64,000 bases of DNA from an uncultured Opitutia bacterium. Its GTDB lineage: Bacteria; Verrucomicrobiota; Verrucomicrobiia; Opitutales; Opitutaceae. A program made the translations under genes and the position numbers. Positions 17,384 through 26,486 of the stretch are shown one piece after another. Within the stretch, counting starts at the first letter, position 1; every line of letters begins with the position of its first letter. The stretch spans positions 1 to 64,000 of the forward strand of contig CALFZM010000282.1 of the NCBI GenBank assembly GCA_937952235.1, in the 5' to 3' direction. The notes beneath the pieces were generated by a model. The model made no database searches and was not told where the DNA came from. It saw nothing but the letters and a program-made list of their open reading frames with translations.

Positions 17384-18661
17384 ATGAAGCGCGCCTGCCT
17401 TGCCCTCGCGTCCCTGGTCCTGCTCTGCGGCCGGCCCGCCGCGGAGGAAAACTGGCCCCGGTTCCGCGGGCCGACCGGCCAGGGCCTGTCGGACGCCACG
17501 GGCCTGCCGGTGACGTGGAGCGAGACGGAGAACGTGCGGTGGAAGACCGCCCTCCGCGGCAAGGCCTGGTCTTCGCCGGTGGTGTGGGGCGACCAGGTGT
17601 GGGTGACGACCGCCACCGAGGAAGGGCACGAGCGGTTCGCGGTCGCGGTCGACCGCGCCACCGGCCGGATCGTGCATGACGTGAAGGTGTTTCACGTCGA
17701 GCAGCCGCAGTACGCCGACAAGTTCAACAGCCATGGCTCGCCCACGCCCGTGATCGAGGCCGGCCGCGTCTACGTCTCGTTCGGCTCGGCCGGTACGGCC
17801 TGCCTGGATACCACGACGGGCCGCGTGCTGTGGGAGCGCCGCGACCTCGAGTGCAACCACTGGCGCGGCGCGGGCTCGTCGCCCGCGCTGTGGGGCGACC
17901 TCCTGCTGCTGCATTTCGACGGCTCCGACCGGCAGTACGTCGTCGCGCTCGACAAGCGCACCGGCGCCACCGTCTGGCAGACGCCGCGCTCCATCGATTT
18001 CCAGGACCTCACGCCGGAGGGGAAGCCGATCCGGGACGGTGATTTCCGGAAGGCGTTCGCGACGCCGCTGGTCGTGGAGCATGCCGGCCGGCCGCTGCTG
18101 CTGAGCGCCGCCTCGAAGGCGTTGTACGCCTACGATCCGAAGGACGGCCGCGAGCTGTGGCGGGTGGAGGACCGTCGCTTCCACTCCGGCAGCGTGACGC
18201 CGGTCGTCGGCCACGGGATGGTCTACACTGCGACGGGCCTCGCCCGCGGCGAGTTGTGGGCCGTGCGGCTCGGCGGCGAAGGCGTCGTCACCGACACGCA
18301 CGTGGCCTGGCGGGAGAAGAGCCACGTGCCCAACCGCCCCTCGCCCGTCCTGGTCGGCGACCTGATCTACATGGTGCAGCAGGATTCCGGCATGGCGACG
18401 TGCCTCGAGGCGAAGACGGGTGCGCTCGTGTGGCGGGAACGGCTGCCGGGGGTGGGCAACCACTCCGCCTCCCCCGTGCACGCGGAAGGCCGGATCTACT
18501 TCTTCAACGAGAACGGCCATTGTCCGGTGATCGCCGCCGGACGGAAGTTCGAGGTGCTGGCGGAGAACAAGCTCGAGACCGGCGTCATGGCCTCGGCCGC
18601 CATCGCGGGCCGGGCGCTCTTCGTGCGCACGAAGACGCACCTGTACCGCCTCGAGCGCTAG
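17384..18661 (+). CDS. Exported PQQ-binding-like beta-propeller protein
   Basis: A 425-residue secreted propeller. The signal peptide is MKRACLALASLVLLCGRPAA. The mature start ENWPRFRGPTGQG is the hallmark of outer-membrane-assembly/PQQ-like propellers abundant in Planctomycetota and Verrucomicrobiota. Repeated blades carry W-box motifs (GRVLWERRDLE, GATVWQTP, GRELWRVEDR, GALVWRERLPG). Members rarely bind PQQ, so enzymatic activity is uncertain. It lies 82 bp downstream of the TonB-dependent receptor on the same strand and may be co-transcribed. Confidence 0.85.
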   Translation: MKRACLALASLVLLCGRPAAEENWPRFRGPTGQGLSDATGLPVTWSETENVRWKTALRGKAWSSPVVWGDQVWVTTATEEGHERFAVAVDRATGRIVHDVKVFHVEQPQYADKFNSHGSPTPVIEAGRVYVSFGSAGTACLDTTTGRVLWERRDLECNHWRGAGSSPALWGDLLLLHFDGSDRQYVVALDKRTGATVWQTPRSIDFQDLTPEGKPIRDGDFRKAFATPLVVEHAGRPLLLSAASKALYAYDPKDGRELWRVEDRRFHSGSVTPVVGHGMVYTATGLARGELWAVRLGGEGVVTDTHVAWREKSHVPNRPSPVLVGDLIYMVQQDSGMATCLEAKTGALVWRERLPGVGNHSASPVHAEGRIYFFNENGHCPVIAAGRKFEVLAENKLETGVMASAAIAGRALFVRTKTHLYRLER

Positions 18662-18762
18662 GGCAGACGCTCGGAGGGCGCTGCCGCGTCAGGAGCCGCG
18701 GCGGCGACGAAGCGCAGGCCTCCGGGGCCTTCAAATCAGCCGTGACAACGGCCGCACTGAAG

Positions 18763-18838
18763 GGTGGAGCGGCTTGTCCTCAAGCTGCTGCGGACCGGTC
18801 CACCGCACGTCAGCCGCCCGGGGACAGGCGGCTCCACC
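18763..18838. repeat. REPIN-like double-hairpin repeat (76 bp), copy A
   Basis: Two hairpins in inverted orientation: GGAGCGGCTTGTCCTCAAGC... on the left and AGCCGCC...GGCGGCT on the right, bounded by GGTGGAGC and GCTCCACC. The spacer contains CGGACCGGTCC. Conserved flanks (upstream TCAGCCGTGACAACGGCCG, downstream GGCATCATTCCGGC) are shared with copies at 36345 (inverted) and 57121. It fills a convergent gap. Confidence 0.85.
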
Positions 18839-18883
18839 GCCACGGCATCATTCCGGCGGAGGCTTGCTCGGGAACGCCGGGCT

Positions 18884-21800
18884 TCACGTATGACGGGCAT
18901 CACCCGGTCCGGTGCCCGCCTTCGCCTCCGGGGCAGGCGTGGTCTTGAGCCAGACCGCCACCTCGGCGATCAGCGCGGACAGTTTGTCCAGCTGGACCGG
19001 TTTGGCCATGAACTGCTGCATCCCGGCGGCGAAGCACGCGTCCTGGTCTTCCTTGAGCGCGTTGGCTGTCACCCCGCAGATGTAGGGCGGCTGCTCCGCC
19101 CCGGTTTCGGCGCGGAACCGCCGCGTCGCCTCGAGGCCGTCCATCTCCGGCATCTGGAGGTCCATCAGCACCAGGTCGTACGCGTGGCTGCGCATGCGCT
19201 CGAGCCCGAGCCGCCCGTTCACGACGCAGTCCGCCGCGAATCCCAGCCGCTTGAGCAGCAGCAGCGCCACGCGGCTGTTCACCGGGTTGTCCTCCACGAC
19301 GAGGATGCGCAGGGGTGGCACTTCGAGCGCGTCGGACGCGGCGGCCAGCCTCGTCTCGAGCATCTGGCACAGCGTGGCGTGCAGCGGCCGGGGCTTGAGC
19401 GGGCGCGGGCACGTGCGGCCGAAGGGCGGCGTCGAACGTCCGGTGTCGTCGCTGGCGGCAAGGTGCAGGAGCTGGCAACCCTGGGCGGGCGCCCGTTCCC
19501 GGAGCGCCTCGTGCAGCTGCGCGACCGTGGGTTCACCCGGGCCGGAGCAATGCAGGACCACATCGCAACGGCCGCCCTGGGCGAACCACCGGTGCACGCC
19601 GTTCACGCCGCCCGGGACCGACTCCGCGTTCGCGCCCCAGGCCGCCAGCTGGCGGAGCAGTGCCGCCTGGCTCCGGGACTCCGCTGGCACGACCAGCACC
19701 CGGGCGCCGGCGAGCGGGCGGAACGACATGACGGGCGTGCGCGGCGCCGGCACGGGGATCGACACGGTAAAGCGGCTGCCCCGCCCGACCTCGGACGTTA
19801 CCTGCAGCGAACCGCCCATCAGCGTCACCAGGTGGTGTGAGATCGCGAGGCCCAGCCCGAGGCCGCCGAAGCGGCGCGAGGCGGACGACTCCACCTGGGA
19901 GAACGACTTGAAGAGACGCTCGCGCTGGTCCGGCGCGATGCCGATGCCGGTGTCCTCGACCGTGAACTCGAGCCGCGTCCCGCCGGCGTCCGCGTGATAC
20001 GCGGCGGTCAGCGTGATCGTGCCCTGGGGCGTGAACTTCAGCGCGTTGGCGATCAGCGCCGACAGCACCTGCCGGAGCCGGCGCTCGTCGGCCACGAGCA
20101 GGCCCGGGATGTCCGTGCCCACGAAAGCGCCGATCTCCAGGCCCTTGGCCTGGCAGCGCTGGGCGTAGGCATCGACCAGGCTCTCCAGGCAGGCCACGGC
20201 ATCGAAGGGGCGCGGGGCGAGCTGGATCTGGCCCGATTCCATTTTGGAGATGTCCAGGATGTCATCGATCGTCTCGAGCAGGCTCGCGGCGCTGGACTGG
20301 ATCGTCCGCACGCAATCGCCCTCCTCCGCCTGCGCGAGCCGGTCCTGCAGGAAACACGACATGCCGATGATCGCGTTCATCGGCGTGCGGAGCTCGTGGC
20401 TCACGTTGGCGAGGAACTCGCTCTTCGCGCGGTTGGAGGCCTCGGCCGCCTCGCGGGCCTTGTGCAGGGCGACCTCCGCTTCCTTGCGCGCGGTGATGTC
20501 GCGGGCGATTTCCACGAAGCCGCCGCGCCCGTTGCCGGCGGTGTCGGGCAGGCGCGAGACCGTGACATCCGCCCAGAACGTGGTGCCGTCGCGCCGCACC
20601 CGGAGGCCTTCGAACGCGTGGCGCCCGTCGGCGCTGGCCTTTCGCAGGATCTCCTCGGGCAGACCGGTGGCGCGGTCCGCGGGAGCGAAGAGCACGCCGT
20701 ACACCATGCCCTGCGCCTCGCTGGCCGAGTAGCCGAGCAGGCGGCCTGCCGCGGGGTTCCAAGAGACGACGCGCCCGTGCGGGTCGAACGAGAGGATCAT
20801 GTGATCGCGGGCGCTCTCGATCATCAGGCGGAGCTCCTCGCGGCTTTCGCGCAACTGCGCTTCGGTGGAGCGCAGCGTGCCCACGGTGCATTCGAGCTGC
20901 GTGCGCGAGGAGTCCAGGTTGCCCACCATGCGGTTGAACGCATGCGCGAGGTCGCCGCACTCGTCGGCGGAGACGTTTTGGATCCGCCGCGAGAAATCGC
21001 CGCGGCCGACCGCCTCCGCGCCGTCGCGCAGCTGGATCAGCGGCCGGGTGATTTTCCGGACCAGGAAGCTCACCAGCACGGCGGCCCCGAGGATGCCGCA
21101 GGCGCTGAGCCCGATCAGGTGGGAGCGCGTTTCCGCGAGCGCCTGGAGCCGGGATTCGTAGGAGGAAAGGAGCAGGTAACGGATGCCGGCGCCCGATCCC
21201 TCCAACCGCAGTTCGCCGCCGAGGCTGAGGAAGTGCTCGCCACCCACGACCACCGGCCGGCGGTCGCGGCGGAGCCGCGGGTTCCTCGCCTCCTCGCCCG
21301 CCTGGGCGAGGGCGCCGGCCAGATTCGCGGGCGGCAGGGTGGACGCGGTGACGCGGTCGCCGGCCAGCAGCGCGATTTCCGTGTGGGTGAGCGTCTTCAG
21401 TTCGCTCACCACCTGCTGCCCGAAGCGGACGGCGACGGTGAGCACGCCGCGCAGCACCGAGCGATCAGGGGCGACGACCGGAACGGCCACGATGTCGTAG
21501 GTGTGGCGGTTGAGCACCACGCTGCCGACGGCGCTTTCGCCTTCGAGCGCACGCTGCGTGATCGACTGCGCGGCGCGGACGAAGGCGTCGACGGCCGCGC
21601 CCGGAGGGCGGGCGGCGCCGCCGGCGAATTCCCCCGCGGCGTCCGCATAGGCGAGAAACTCCGTCTCTTCGCCGAACTCCGCGAGGGCTTCGCCCAGGAA
21701 GGCGGACATCGTCTTCACGTCACCGAGGCCCGCGACCGCTCGAAACCGGGGTTCGTGGACGGCGTTGCGGAAGCGCGAGACCAGGCTGCGCTGGCGGATC

Positions 21801-21988
21801 GCGAGCGACTGCCGGAAGACCGCCTCGGCGGTGCTGAGCGTGGAGCTCGCCTCCTCCTCCATCTGGTCGGAGATGTGGCGATCGACGATCCACAGCGTCA
21901 GCGCCGGCAGCAGGACCAGCAGCGCCAGCACCGGCACCAGCACCTTCGTCTGGAAACCGAACCGCAGCCTGGGCCGGGAGTGGGGCAT
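18884..21988 (-). CDS. Hybrid sensor histidine kinase (periplasmic sensor-HAMP-PAS-HisKA-HATPase-REC)
   Basis: A 1034-residue membrane kinase. TM1 is ~17-35; a Cache-like extracytoplasmic domain spans ~36-290; TM2 is ~291-311. HAMP follows (~305-360), then PAS (~386-500), HisKA with phospho-His531 in SHELRTP, and HATPase with N-box Asn648 and GGLGLGL. A pseudo-receiver spans ~760-880 and lacks an acceptor Asp at the expected VVLHC position. A true receiver (893-1010) has Asp943 in LVLMDLQMPEMDG. The start is 16 bp after the cupredoxin stop, so it is likely the sensor of the porin-cupredoxin operon. Its output partner is not apparent nearby. Confidence 0.93.
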   Translation of the reverse strand: MPHSRPRLRFGFQTKVLVPVLALLVLLPALTLWIVDRHISDQMEEEASSTLSTAEAVFRQSLAIRQRSLVSRFRNAVHEPRFRAVAGLGDVKTMSAFLGEALAEFGEETEFLAYADAAGEFAGGAARPPGAAVDAFVRAAQSITQRALEGESAVGSVVLNRHTYDIVAVPVVAPDRSVLRGVLTVAVRFGQQVVSELKTLTHTEIALLAGDRVTASTLPPANLAGALAQAGEEARNPRLRRDRRPVVVGGEHFLSLGGELRLEGSGAGIRYLLLSSYESRLQALAETRSHLIGLSACGILGAAVLVSFLVRKITRPLIQLRDGAEAVGRGDFSRRIQNVSADECGDLAHAFNRMVGNLDSSRTQLECTVGTLRSTEAQLRESREELRLMIESARDHMILSFDPHGRVVSWNPAAGRLLGYSASEAQGMVYGVLFAPADRATGLPEEILRKASADGRHAFEGLRVRRDGTTFWADVTVSRLPDTAGNGRGGFVEIARDITARKEAEVALHKAREAAEASNRAKSEFLANVSHELRTPMNAIIGMSCFLQDRLAQAEEGDCVRTIQSSAASLLETIDDILDISKMESGQIQLAPRPFDAVACLESLVDAYAQRCQAKGLEIGAFVGTDIPGLLVADERRLRQVLSALIANALKFTPQGTITLTAAYHADAGGTRLEFTVEDTGIGIAPDQRERLFKSFSQVESSASRRFGGLGLGLAISHHLVTLMGGSLQVTSEVGRGSRFTVSIPVPAPRTPVMSFRPLAGARVLVVPAESRSQAALLRQLAAWGANAESVPGGVNGVHRWFAQGGRCDVVLHCSGPGEPTVAQLHEALRERAPAQGCQLLHLAASDDTGRSTPPFGRTCPRPLKPRPLHATLCQMLETRLAAASDALEVPPLRILVVEDNPVNSRVALLLLKRLGFAADCVVNGRLGLERMRSHAYDLVLMDLQMPEMDGLEATRRFRAETGAEQPPYICGVTANALKEDQDACFAAGMQQFMAKPVQLDKLSALIAEVAVWLKTTPAPEAKAGTGPGDARHT

Positions 21989-22004
21989 GGCAGGCTTCCC
22001 CCGC

Positions 22005-22703
22005 TCAGGGCTGCTGCCCGAGCCCGAGGGTGAAATCGACCTTCACCTCGCCGGCCTCCGGCACGACCACTTCCTTCACCTGCGCCGGCAGGCGCTCGTG
22101 CCAGGCCTTGAGCCGGTACGTGCCCGGCGGCACGTCCTTGATCACGTAGCGGCCGCGCTCGTCGGCCCGGGCGAACCAGGGATTCGGCAGCACCAGCACG
22201 ATGCAGGACATCTTCGTGTGGATGGAGCAGAAGACGTCGACGCGCCCGGGAAGCTCGAAGCGCACCTTCTTCGCGCCTTCGCCGCGCTTGTAGAGCCCGA
22301 GGTCGAACCCGCACGCATCCGAGATGGAGAAGACGTTGTGGAAGATATCGTCGAGGTTCGGCCATTCGACCTCGGTGCCGACGACGACCGGCAGCACGTG
22401 CGGGCTGAACTGGCCGTCCTTCTGCGTGATCACCGCACGGGGCGCGGGGGTGGGTGCAGGATGGGACACGCGGTCGATCGAGACGACGAAGTCGCGCAAC
22501 GTGTCATAGTCGATCCGCTCGAGAAACTTGTACCGGCGGTTGGCGTACGCGGCATCACCGCCCGCTGCCGCCGCCCCCTGGGAACGCTCGGGCGAGCGCG
22601 CCTCCACCTTGCCGACGATCGTGCCCGCCATGGCATCGCCGAGCGTCGCCGCCACGAGTGCGAGCGCGACAGCCACGGCGAGACGGCGGTGACGACGACG
22701 CAT
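22005..22703 (-). CDS. Exported cupredoxin-like protein (methylamine-utilization-type plastocyanin)
   Basis: A 232-residue periplasmic protein with a Sec signal (cut near GDAMAG, ~26). A type 1 copper site is visible: His in DDIFHNVFS and the cluster FCSIHTKM (Cys, His three later, Met six later). A C-terminal carboxypeptidase-regulatory-like strand set follows (ADERGRYVIKDVPPGTYRLKAWH). Databases name such proteins methylamine utilization protein, which reflects neighbours in other species and not a proven role. It lies between the porin (8-bp gap) and the sensor kinase (16-bp gap), suggesting copper- or redox-linked sensing. Confidence 0.85.
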   Translation of the reverse strand: MRRRHRRLAVAVALALVAATLGDAMAGTIVGKVEARSPERSQGAAAAGGDAAYANRRYKFLERIDYDTLRDFVVSIDRVSHPAPTPAPRAVITQKDGQFSPHVLPVVVGTEVEWPNLDDIFHNVFSISDACGFDLGLYKRGEGAKKVRFELPGRVDVFCSIHTKMSCIVLVLPNPWFARADERGRYVIKDVPPGTYRLKAWHERLPAQVKEVVVPEAGEVKVDFTLGLGQQP

Positions 22704-22711
22704 GGCGGGGG

Positions 22712-24073
22712 CTAGAACTTGACCGCGAGTTCGGCGGCGAACTGATCCTCGTCCGGCCGCTTCGTGCCATCGACCCGGCGGGCGTCCTCGAACGTGTATT
22801 CGAACTTCAGATTCAGGTCGTTGGTGAAGCGGTAGCCGCCGCCCACCCCGAGGCGCGCGATCTTCCGGGTGAGCTCGGTCCCGAGAAAGTAGCGGTCGAA
22901 CTTGCCGAGGCCGGCCAGGAAGTAGCCGCGGTCGGCGCGCAGCTCGCTGTAGCGCGCCGCGGCGTAGAGCCGGCCGATGACATCGTGCGCCGCCTCGACC
23001 TGGAAAAAGTCGAACGTGCGCCGGTGGTTCGCCGCCGTGTCGTCGTCGCGGTAGCGCCCCGTGCCCACGGCGCCCGCGACGTGACCCCCGCGGCCGCGCC
23101 AGCGGGCGTCGAATTGCGCGAGGTCGGCCTCGAACGTGCGGGTGGTGCCCGCGCCCCCCATGCTGCGGAACACATTGTTGCCGATCCACATTTCGGATCC
23201 GAATTCGTGCGCGTGGTCGAGCTTGCCGGTCTGCATGGCGCTGCCGCCGAGGTAGAGGCCGGGCAGGGGAGCCCAGCCCACGCGACCCACGAGCGCCTTG
23301 CTCTTGTGCCAGTCGCGCAGACGGCTGATGCCGCCGTTCTGCACGGCGAAGGCATAGGAGAGCTGCTCCCATTCGCCGTACACGACGACGCCCTCGTCGA
23401 CGCCCCAGAAATCCGTCACGGAGTGCGTGACCAGCGGATTGTGCACGGGCGAGCGCACCTTGTACTCCTCGCCGAACGGCACCGCGACGCGACCCGCGCG
23501 CAGGTTGAGCGACCGCGGGGCGAGCAGGTCGCCGAGCAGGTTCTCTTGTTCGAGATACAGCTCGCCGAGCTGGAAGCCTTCCGTGAGGGCTTCGCGCTGC
23601 GCGAGGATCAGCTCGCCAAAGAGATAGGTGCCCGGCCGCAGCTCGGCTTCGACGAATAGCCGCGCTTCGTCGACGCGAAAGTCACGTTCCGAATACCGGT
23701 TCTGATCCTCGCCCGAGAAATAGTTGATGCTGGCAAAGCCGGAGAGCACGAGCTGGCGCCCGGCGCGCTCCGCACCGGGGCCGCGACCGCCGGAGCCGTT
23801 ATCCGCCGTTCGATCCGGGACCTCGCCGGCGAGGCGCTGCACGTGCGACCGCAGTTCGTCGATCTGCTCCTGCTGGCGCTGCGCCTGGTCCCGCAGCAAC
23901 CGGTTCTGCTCGATGAGTTCGCGCAGACCGGCCTCGGGCTCGGCGGCCGGCAGGACGACGGCGCCGGCCAGCAGGCAGGCGATACCGGCCAGGCCAAGCC
24001 GCCGTGCGAGCGCCGGGACGGTGGTTTTCCGGTCGGGGACCAGACGGGCGGCGAAAGGGCGGAAAAGGTGCAT
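22712..24073 (-). CDS. Outer-membrane porin-like protein with N-terminal coiled coil
   Basis: A 453-residue exported protein. The signal region has a long basic n-part and the hydrophobic LGLAGIACLLAGAVVLPAAE (~29-48). A coiled coil follows (~52-86, LRELIEQNRLLRDQAQ...), then alternating beta strands ending in AAELAVKF. The terminal Phe is the outer-membrane barrel signature. No substrate family is certain; it resembles phosphate-selective porin/OprP-like barrels. It is first gene of an operon with the cupredoxin and hybrid kinase. The ATG at 24073 is chosen over upstream in-frame codons because it starts closest to the signal. Confidence 0.78.
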   Translation of the reverse strand: MHLFRPFAARLVPDRKTTVPALARRLGLAGIACLLAGAVVLPAAEPEAGLRELIEQNRLLRDQAQRQQEQIDELRSHVQRLAGEVPDRTADNGSGGRGPGAERAGRQLVLSGFASINYFSGEDQNRYSERDFRVDEARLFVEAELRPGTYLFGELILAQREALTEGFQLGELYLEQENLLGDLLAPRSLNLRAGRVAVPFGEEYKVRSPVHNPLVTHSVTDFWGVDEGVVVYGEWEQLSYAFAVQNGGISRLRDWHKSKALVGRVGWAPLPGLYLGGSAMQTGKLDHAHEFGSEMWIGNNVFRSMGGAGTTRTFEADLAQFDARWRGRGGHVAGAVGTGRYRDDDTAANHRRTFDFFQVEAAHDVIGRLYAAARYSELRADRGYFLAGLGKFDRYFLGTELTRKIARLGVGGGYRFTNDLNLKFEYTFEDARRVDGTKRPDEDQFAAELAVKF

Positions 24074-24277
24074 GGCGAGAGACGGAGTGGAGCTCTTCTC
24101 CTCGGCACGCCCGTCGGCGGGCTTGAGGATAATCCCCGGGAGGGCTGGGGGTGCGCCGGACGGTCGGCCGCACGGCAAGCCGCTCCGCCCGGCGGAAGCG
24201 TGGGCGCCCGGCGGGGCGTCTCCATTCCGTCGGTTGACTCGTATCCATCGGCCACGCCACAGTCGCAGCCGCAGTGC

Positions 24278-24353
24278 GGGCCGATAGCTTAACGGTCAAA
24301 GCAGAGGACTCATAATCCTTTGAGTCTGGGTTCGAATCCCAGTCGGCCCACCA
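24278..24353 (+). tRNA. tRNA with CAT anticodon (Met or Ile2)
   Basis: 76 nt with encoded CCA. The acceptor GGGCCGA pairs with TCGGCCC, the discriminator is A, the anticodon loop CTCATAA gives CAT at 24311-24313, and the T-arm is CTGGG-TTCGAAT-CCCAG. CAT can be elongator Met or, after lysidine modification, Ile2; the sequence alone does not settle it. It stands alone, 31 bp before the next gene. Confidence 0.93.
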
Positions 24354-24384
24354 GCGCGGCCCGGACGTCCCCCTTTGTTCTCAC

Positions 24385-25800
24385 ATGCCCTTCGCTCCCA
24401 CCCGCCGCCGCTTCCTCCAACGCACGGGCCAGGCGGCCGCGGTGGCGGCGTGGGCGCGGATCGGCGGCGCCCCTGGCTTCGCGGCGGTCGGGGGTGCGGC
24501 GCCGGAATGGCAGGCCGGCGTCGCAAAGGCGGTCATCACCCCCGAGACCGGCGTGTGGCTGGCGGGCTACGGGTCGAAACGCGCCCCGGAGGGGAAGCTG
24601 CACGAGCTTTGGGCCAAGGCGCTGGCGCTGCAGGACGGTGCCGGCAACCGCGTCGTCCTCATCACGAGCGATTTTCAGGGCGTGCCGAAAGGCGTCAGCG
24701 ACGCCGTGTTCGCCCGCCTGCGGCGACGACACGGGCTGCAGCGTGCGCAGGTCATGCTGACCTTCTCGCACAACCACTGCGGGCCGCGGCTCGGGGATGA
24801 TCTGGTCGACTACTATCCCGTCGAGGCCGCGCAGGAGCGGCTGGTGGCGGACTACACCGCGCTCATGGTGGAGCGGCTCGTGACGCTCGTCGGCGAGGCG
24901 CTCGCCGGTCTCGGCCCGGCCCGGCTCGCCCAAGGGGAGGGGCGGGCCACCTTCGCCGTGAATCGCCGCAACAACCGCGAGGCCGAAGTGCCGGCGCTGC
25001 TGGCGCGGGGCGTGCCGCTGCAGGGCCCGGTCGATCACAGCGTGCCGGTGCTGGCCGTGACGCGGCCGGACGGCACCCGGCTCGCCCTCGTGTTCGGCTA
25101 CGCCTGCCATCCCACGACGCTGAGCTTCACCCAGTGGTGCGGCGATTATCCCGGGTTCGCGCAGATCGAGCTCGAGCGGCGGCATCCGGGGGCGTTTGCG
25201 CTCTTCATGAACACCTGCGGCGCCGACCAGAATCCGCTGCCGCGCCGCAACGTCGCGCTCTGCGAGCGCTACGGCCGGCAGCTGGCGGACGGAGTGGATG
25301 AGGGTTTGCGCGGGCCGCTGCGACCGGTGACGGCGGGCGTGCGGACCGCGTTCGCTCATGTCGATCTGGCGTACCTTCATGTGCTGGGCCGGGAAGAACT
25401 GGAGGCCTACGCCGAGGACACGCGGCATGCGATCCGCGCACGCTGGGCGGCCCGGATGCTGCGGGAGCTCGACGCGGGCCGGACCTTCGCTCCGGCTTAC
25501 CCGTATCCGGTCCACGCCTGGCAGCTTGGCCGCGAGCTCCTGCTGATCGGAACGGGCGGCGAGACGGTCGTGGACTATGCGCTGCGGTTCAAACGGGAGT
25601 TCGGCCCCGGCACCTGGGTGTGCGGGTACACGGACGACATGATCGCCTACATTCCTTCCCGCCGGGTGTGGGAGGAAGGTGGGTATGAAGGCGGATTCAA
25701 CCTCTTCGAGTATGGCCGGCCGGCCCTGCGCTGGGCTGGCGATATCGAGGAACGCATCGCCTCGACGGTGCAGATGCTCGTGCGGCTGGTGCGCGCCTAG
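24385..25800 (+). CDS. Neutral/alkaline non-lysosomal ceramidase-like protein, Tat-exported
   Basis: A 471-residue protein with a twin-arginine signal (TRRRFLQRTGQAAAVAAWA). The mature part resembles the N-terminal domain of neutral ceramidases: AKAVITPETGVWLAGYGSK at the start, the histidine pair in FSHNHCGPR, and FGYACHPTT with a second zinc-type His. It lacks the C-terminal Ig-like domain of true ceramidases. In Verrucomicrobiota and Planctomycetota such short versions are common in polysaccharide clusters and their substrate is unknown. It lies just downstream of the tRNA gene. Confidence 0.85.
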   Translation: MPFAPTRRRFLQRTGQAAAVAAWARIGGAPGFAAVGGAAPEWQAGVAKAVITPETGVWLAGYGSKRAPEGKLHELWAKALALQDGAGNRVVLITSDFQGVPKGVSDAVFARLRRRHGLQRAQVMLTFSHNHCGPRLGDDLVDYYPVEAAQERLVADYTALMVERLVTLVGEALAGLGPARLAQGEGRATFAVNRRNNREAEVPALLARGVPLQGPVDHSVPVLAVTRPDGTRLALVFGYACHPTTLSFTQWCGDYPGFAQIELERRHPGAFALFMNTCGADQNPLPRRNVALCERYGRQLADGVDEGLRGPLRPVTAGVRTAFAHVDLAYLHVLGREELEAYAEDTRHAIRARWAARMLRELDAGRTFAPAYPYPVHAWQLGRELLLIGTGGETVVDYALRFKREFGPGTWVCGYTDDMIAYIPSRRVWEEGGYEGGFNLFEYGRPALRWAGDIEERIASTVQMLVRLVRA

Positions 25801-25837
25801 AGCGCAGCAACCAGAGTCGTAGGCGCTTAAAGCGGGA

Positions 25838-25875
25838 TCCTGAACGCAAAGACGCGAAGCAACGCAAAGACTCGT
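25838..25875. repeat. Dispersed repeat, one arm (GAACGCAAAGACGCGAAG type)
   Basis: GATCCTGAACGCAAAGACGC and the following bases to ACTCG match the arm at 36206-36242 with few changes. It directly precedes a REPIN copy, as at 36203-36420. Confidence 0.6.
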
Positions 25876-25881
25876 CCATCG

Positions 25882-25956
25882 GGTGGAGCCGCCTGTCCCC
25901 AGGCGGCTGACGTTCGGCTCCTCCTCCCGCAGCAGCTCGGGACGAGCCGCTCCGCC
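25882..25956. repeat. REPIN-like double-hairpin repeat, copy B
   Basis: The left half GGTGGAGCCGCCTGTCCCC-AGGCGGCTGACG is intact. The right half (AGCTCGGGACGAGCCGCTCC) is partly decayed. It lies in the convergent gap between the ceramidase-like gene and the small protein. Confidence 0.7.
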
Positions 25957-26019
25957 GCTCGTGCGGCTGTTTTCATCGATGTTTCGAGCGCGATGGAATG
26001 TCACCGGGCGCGGAGCTGC

Positions 26020-26349
26020 TCATTCGAACAGCCGTGCGCGCATTCGCGCCTGCTCCTCGGCTGGCAGCCGGAGGAACGCCAGGGTGTGCACGAGGGACTC
26101 GCGCACGAACATCAGGAGCTGCTCGGCATTGTTGGTGACGATCTCGAGCGGGTGACGCATCGGGTCGTACGGGCCGGGCCGCGGGGTGTTCACCGCCTGG
26201 CGGTAGGCGTGCGCTCCCACGTAGGCGGCGTCGAGGATCTGGGCTTCGGCCGGATCGGCGAGGGCGAAGTACGCCGGGAATTCCTGGCGGACCCGGCGCT
26301 GCATCTCGACGTGATATTCGGAACTGAATCCAGGTGAGGAAGAGGACAT
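26020..26349 (-). CDS. Small conserved-looking protein of unknown function
   Basis: 109 residues, with no recognised domain. It is soluble, rich in Arg/Glu/Ala, and mostly helical in appearance (EQLLMFVRESLVHTLAFLRL, ARMRARLFE). It starts MSSSSPGFSSEYHVEMQRRV at the ATG at 26349; the longer frame to 26502 overlaps the sulfatase start region. It is divergent from the sulfatase at 26487. Coding is supported by a sensible amino-acid composition and a clean helical pattern, not by a known family. Confidence 0.6.
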   Translation of the reverse strand: MSSSSPGFSSEYHVEMQRRVRQEFPAYFALADPAEAQILDAAYVGAHAYRQAVNTPRPGPYDPMRHPLEIVTNNAEQLLMFVRESLVHTLAFLRLPAEEQARMRARLFE

Positions 26350-26486
26350 CGGGGAAGGCGAGGACACTCTGCGCCGGCGTATTCGCAAAGCAATGGGTGC
26401 GAGACCCGAATTTGGGGTAGACGCCGGCTTCTGACTCGATTCCTCGCGCTCGCGCCCCCCATGCTGCGGTCGACCCCTCCACCCGC

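Noticed and set aside
14407..17661. 1084-codon open frame antisense to the TonB-dependent receptor
   Set aside because: High G+C leaves antisense frames open. The translation is Val/Arg/Ala-rich with no domain, and the sense strand has a complete receptor.
24278..24353. Assignment of the tRNA as initiator tRNA
   Set aside because: The acceptor starts with a G-C pair and the anticodon stem lacks the three G-C pairs of initiator tRNAs.
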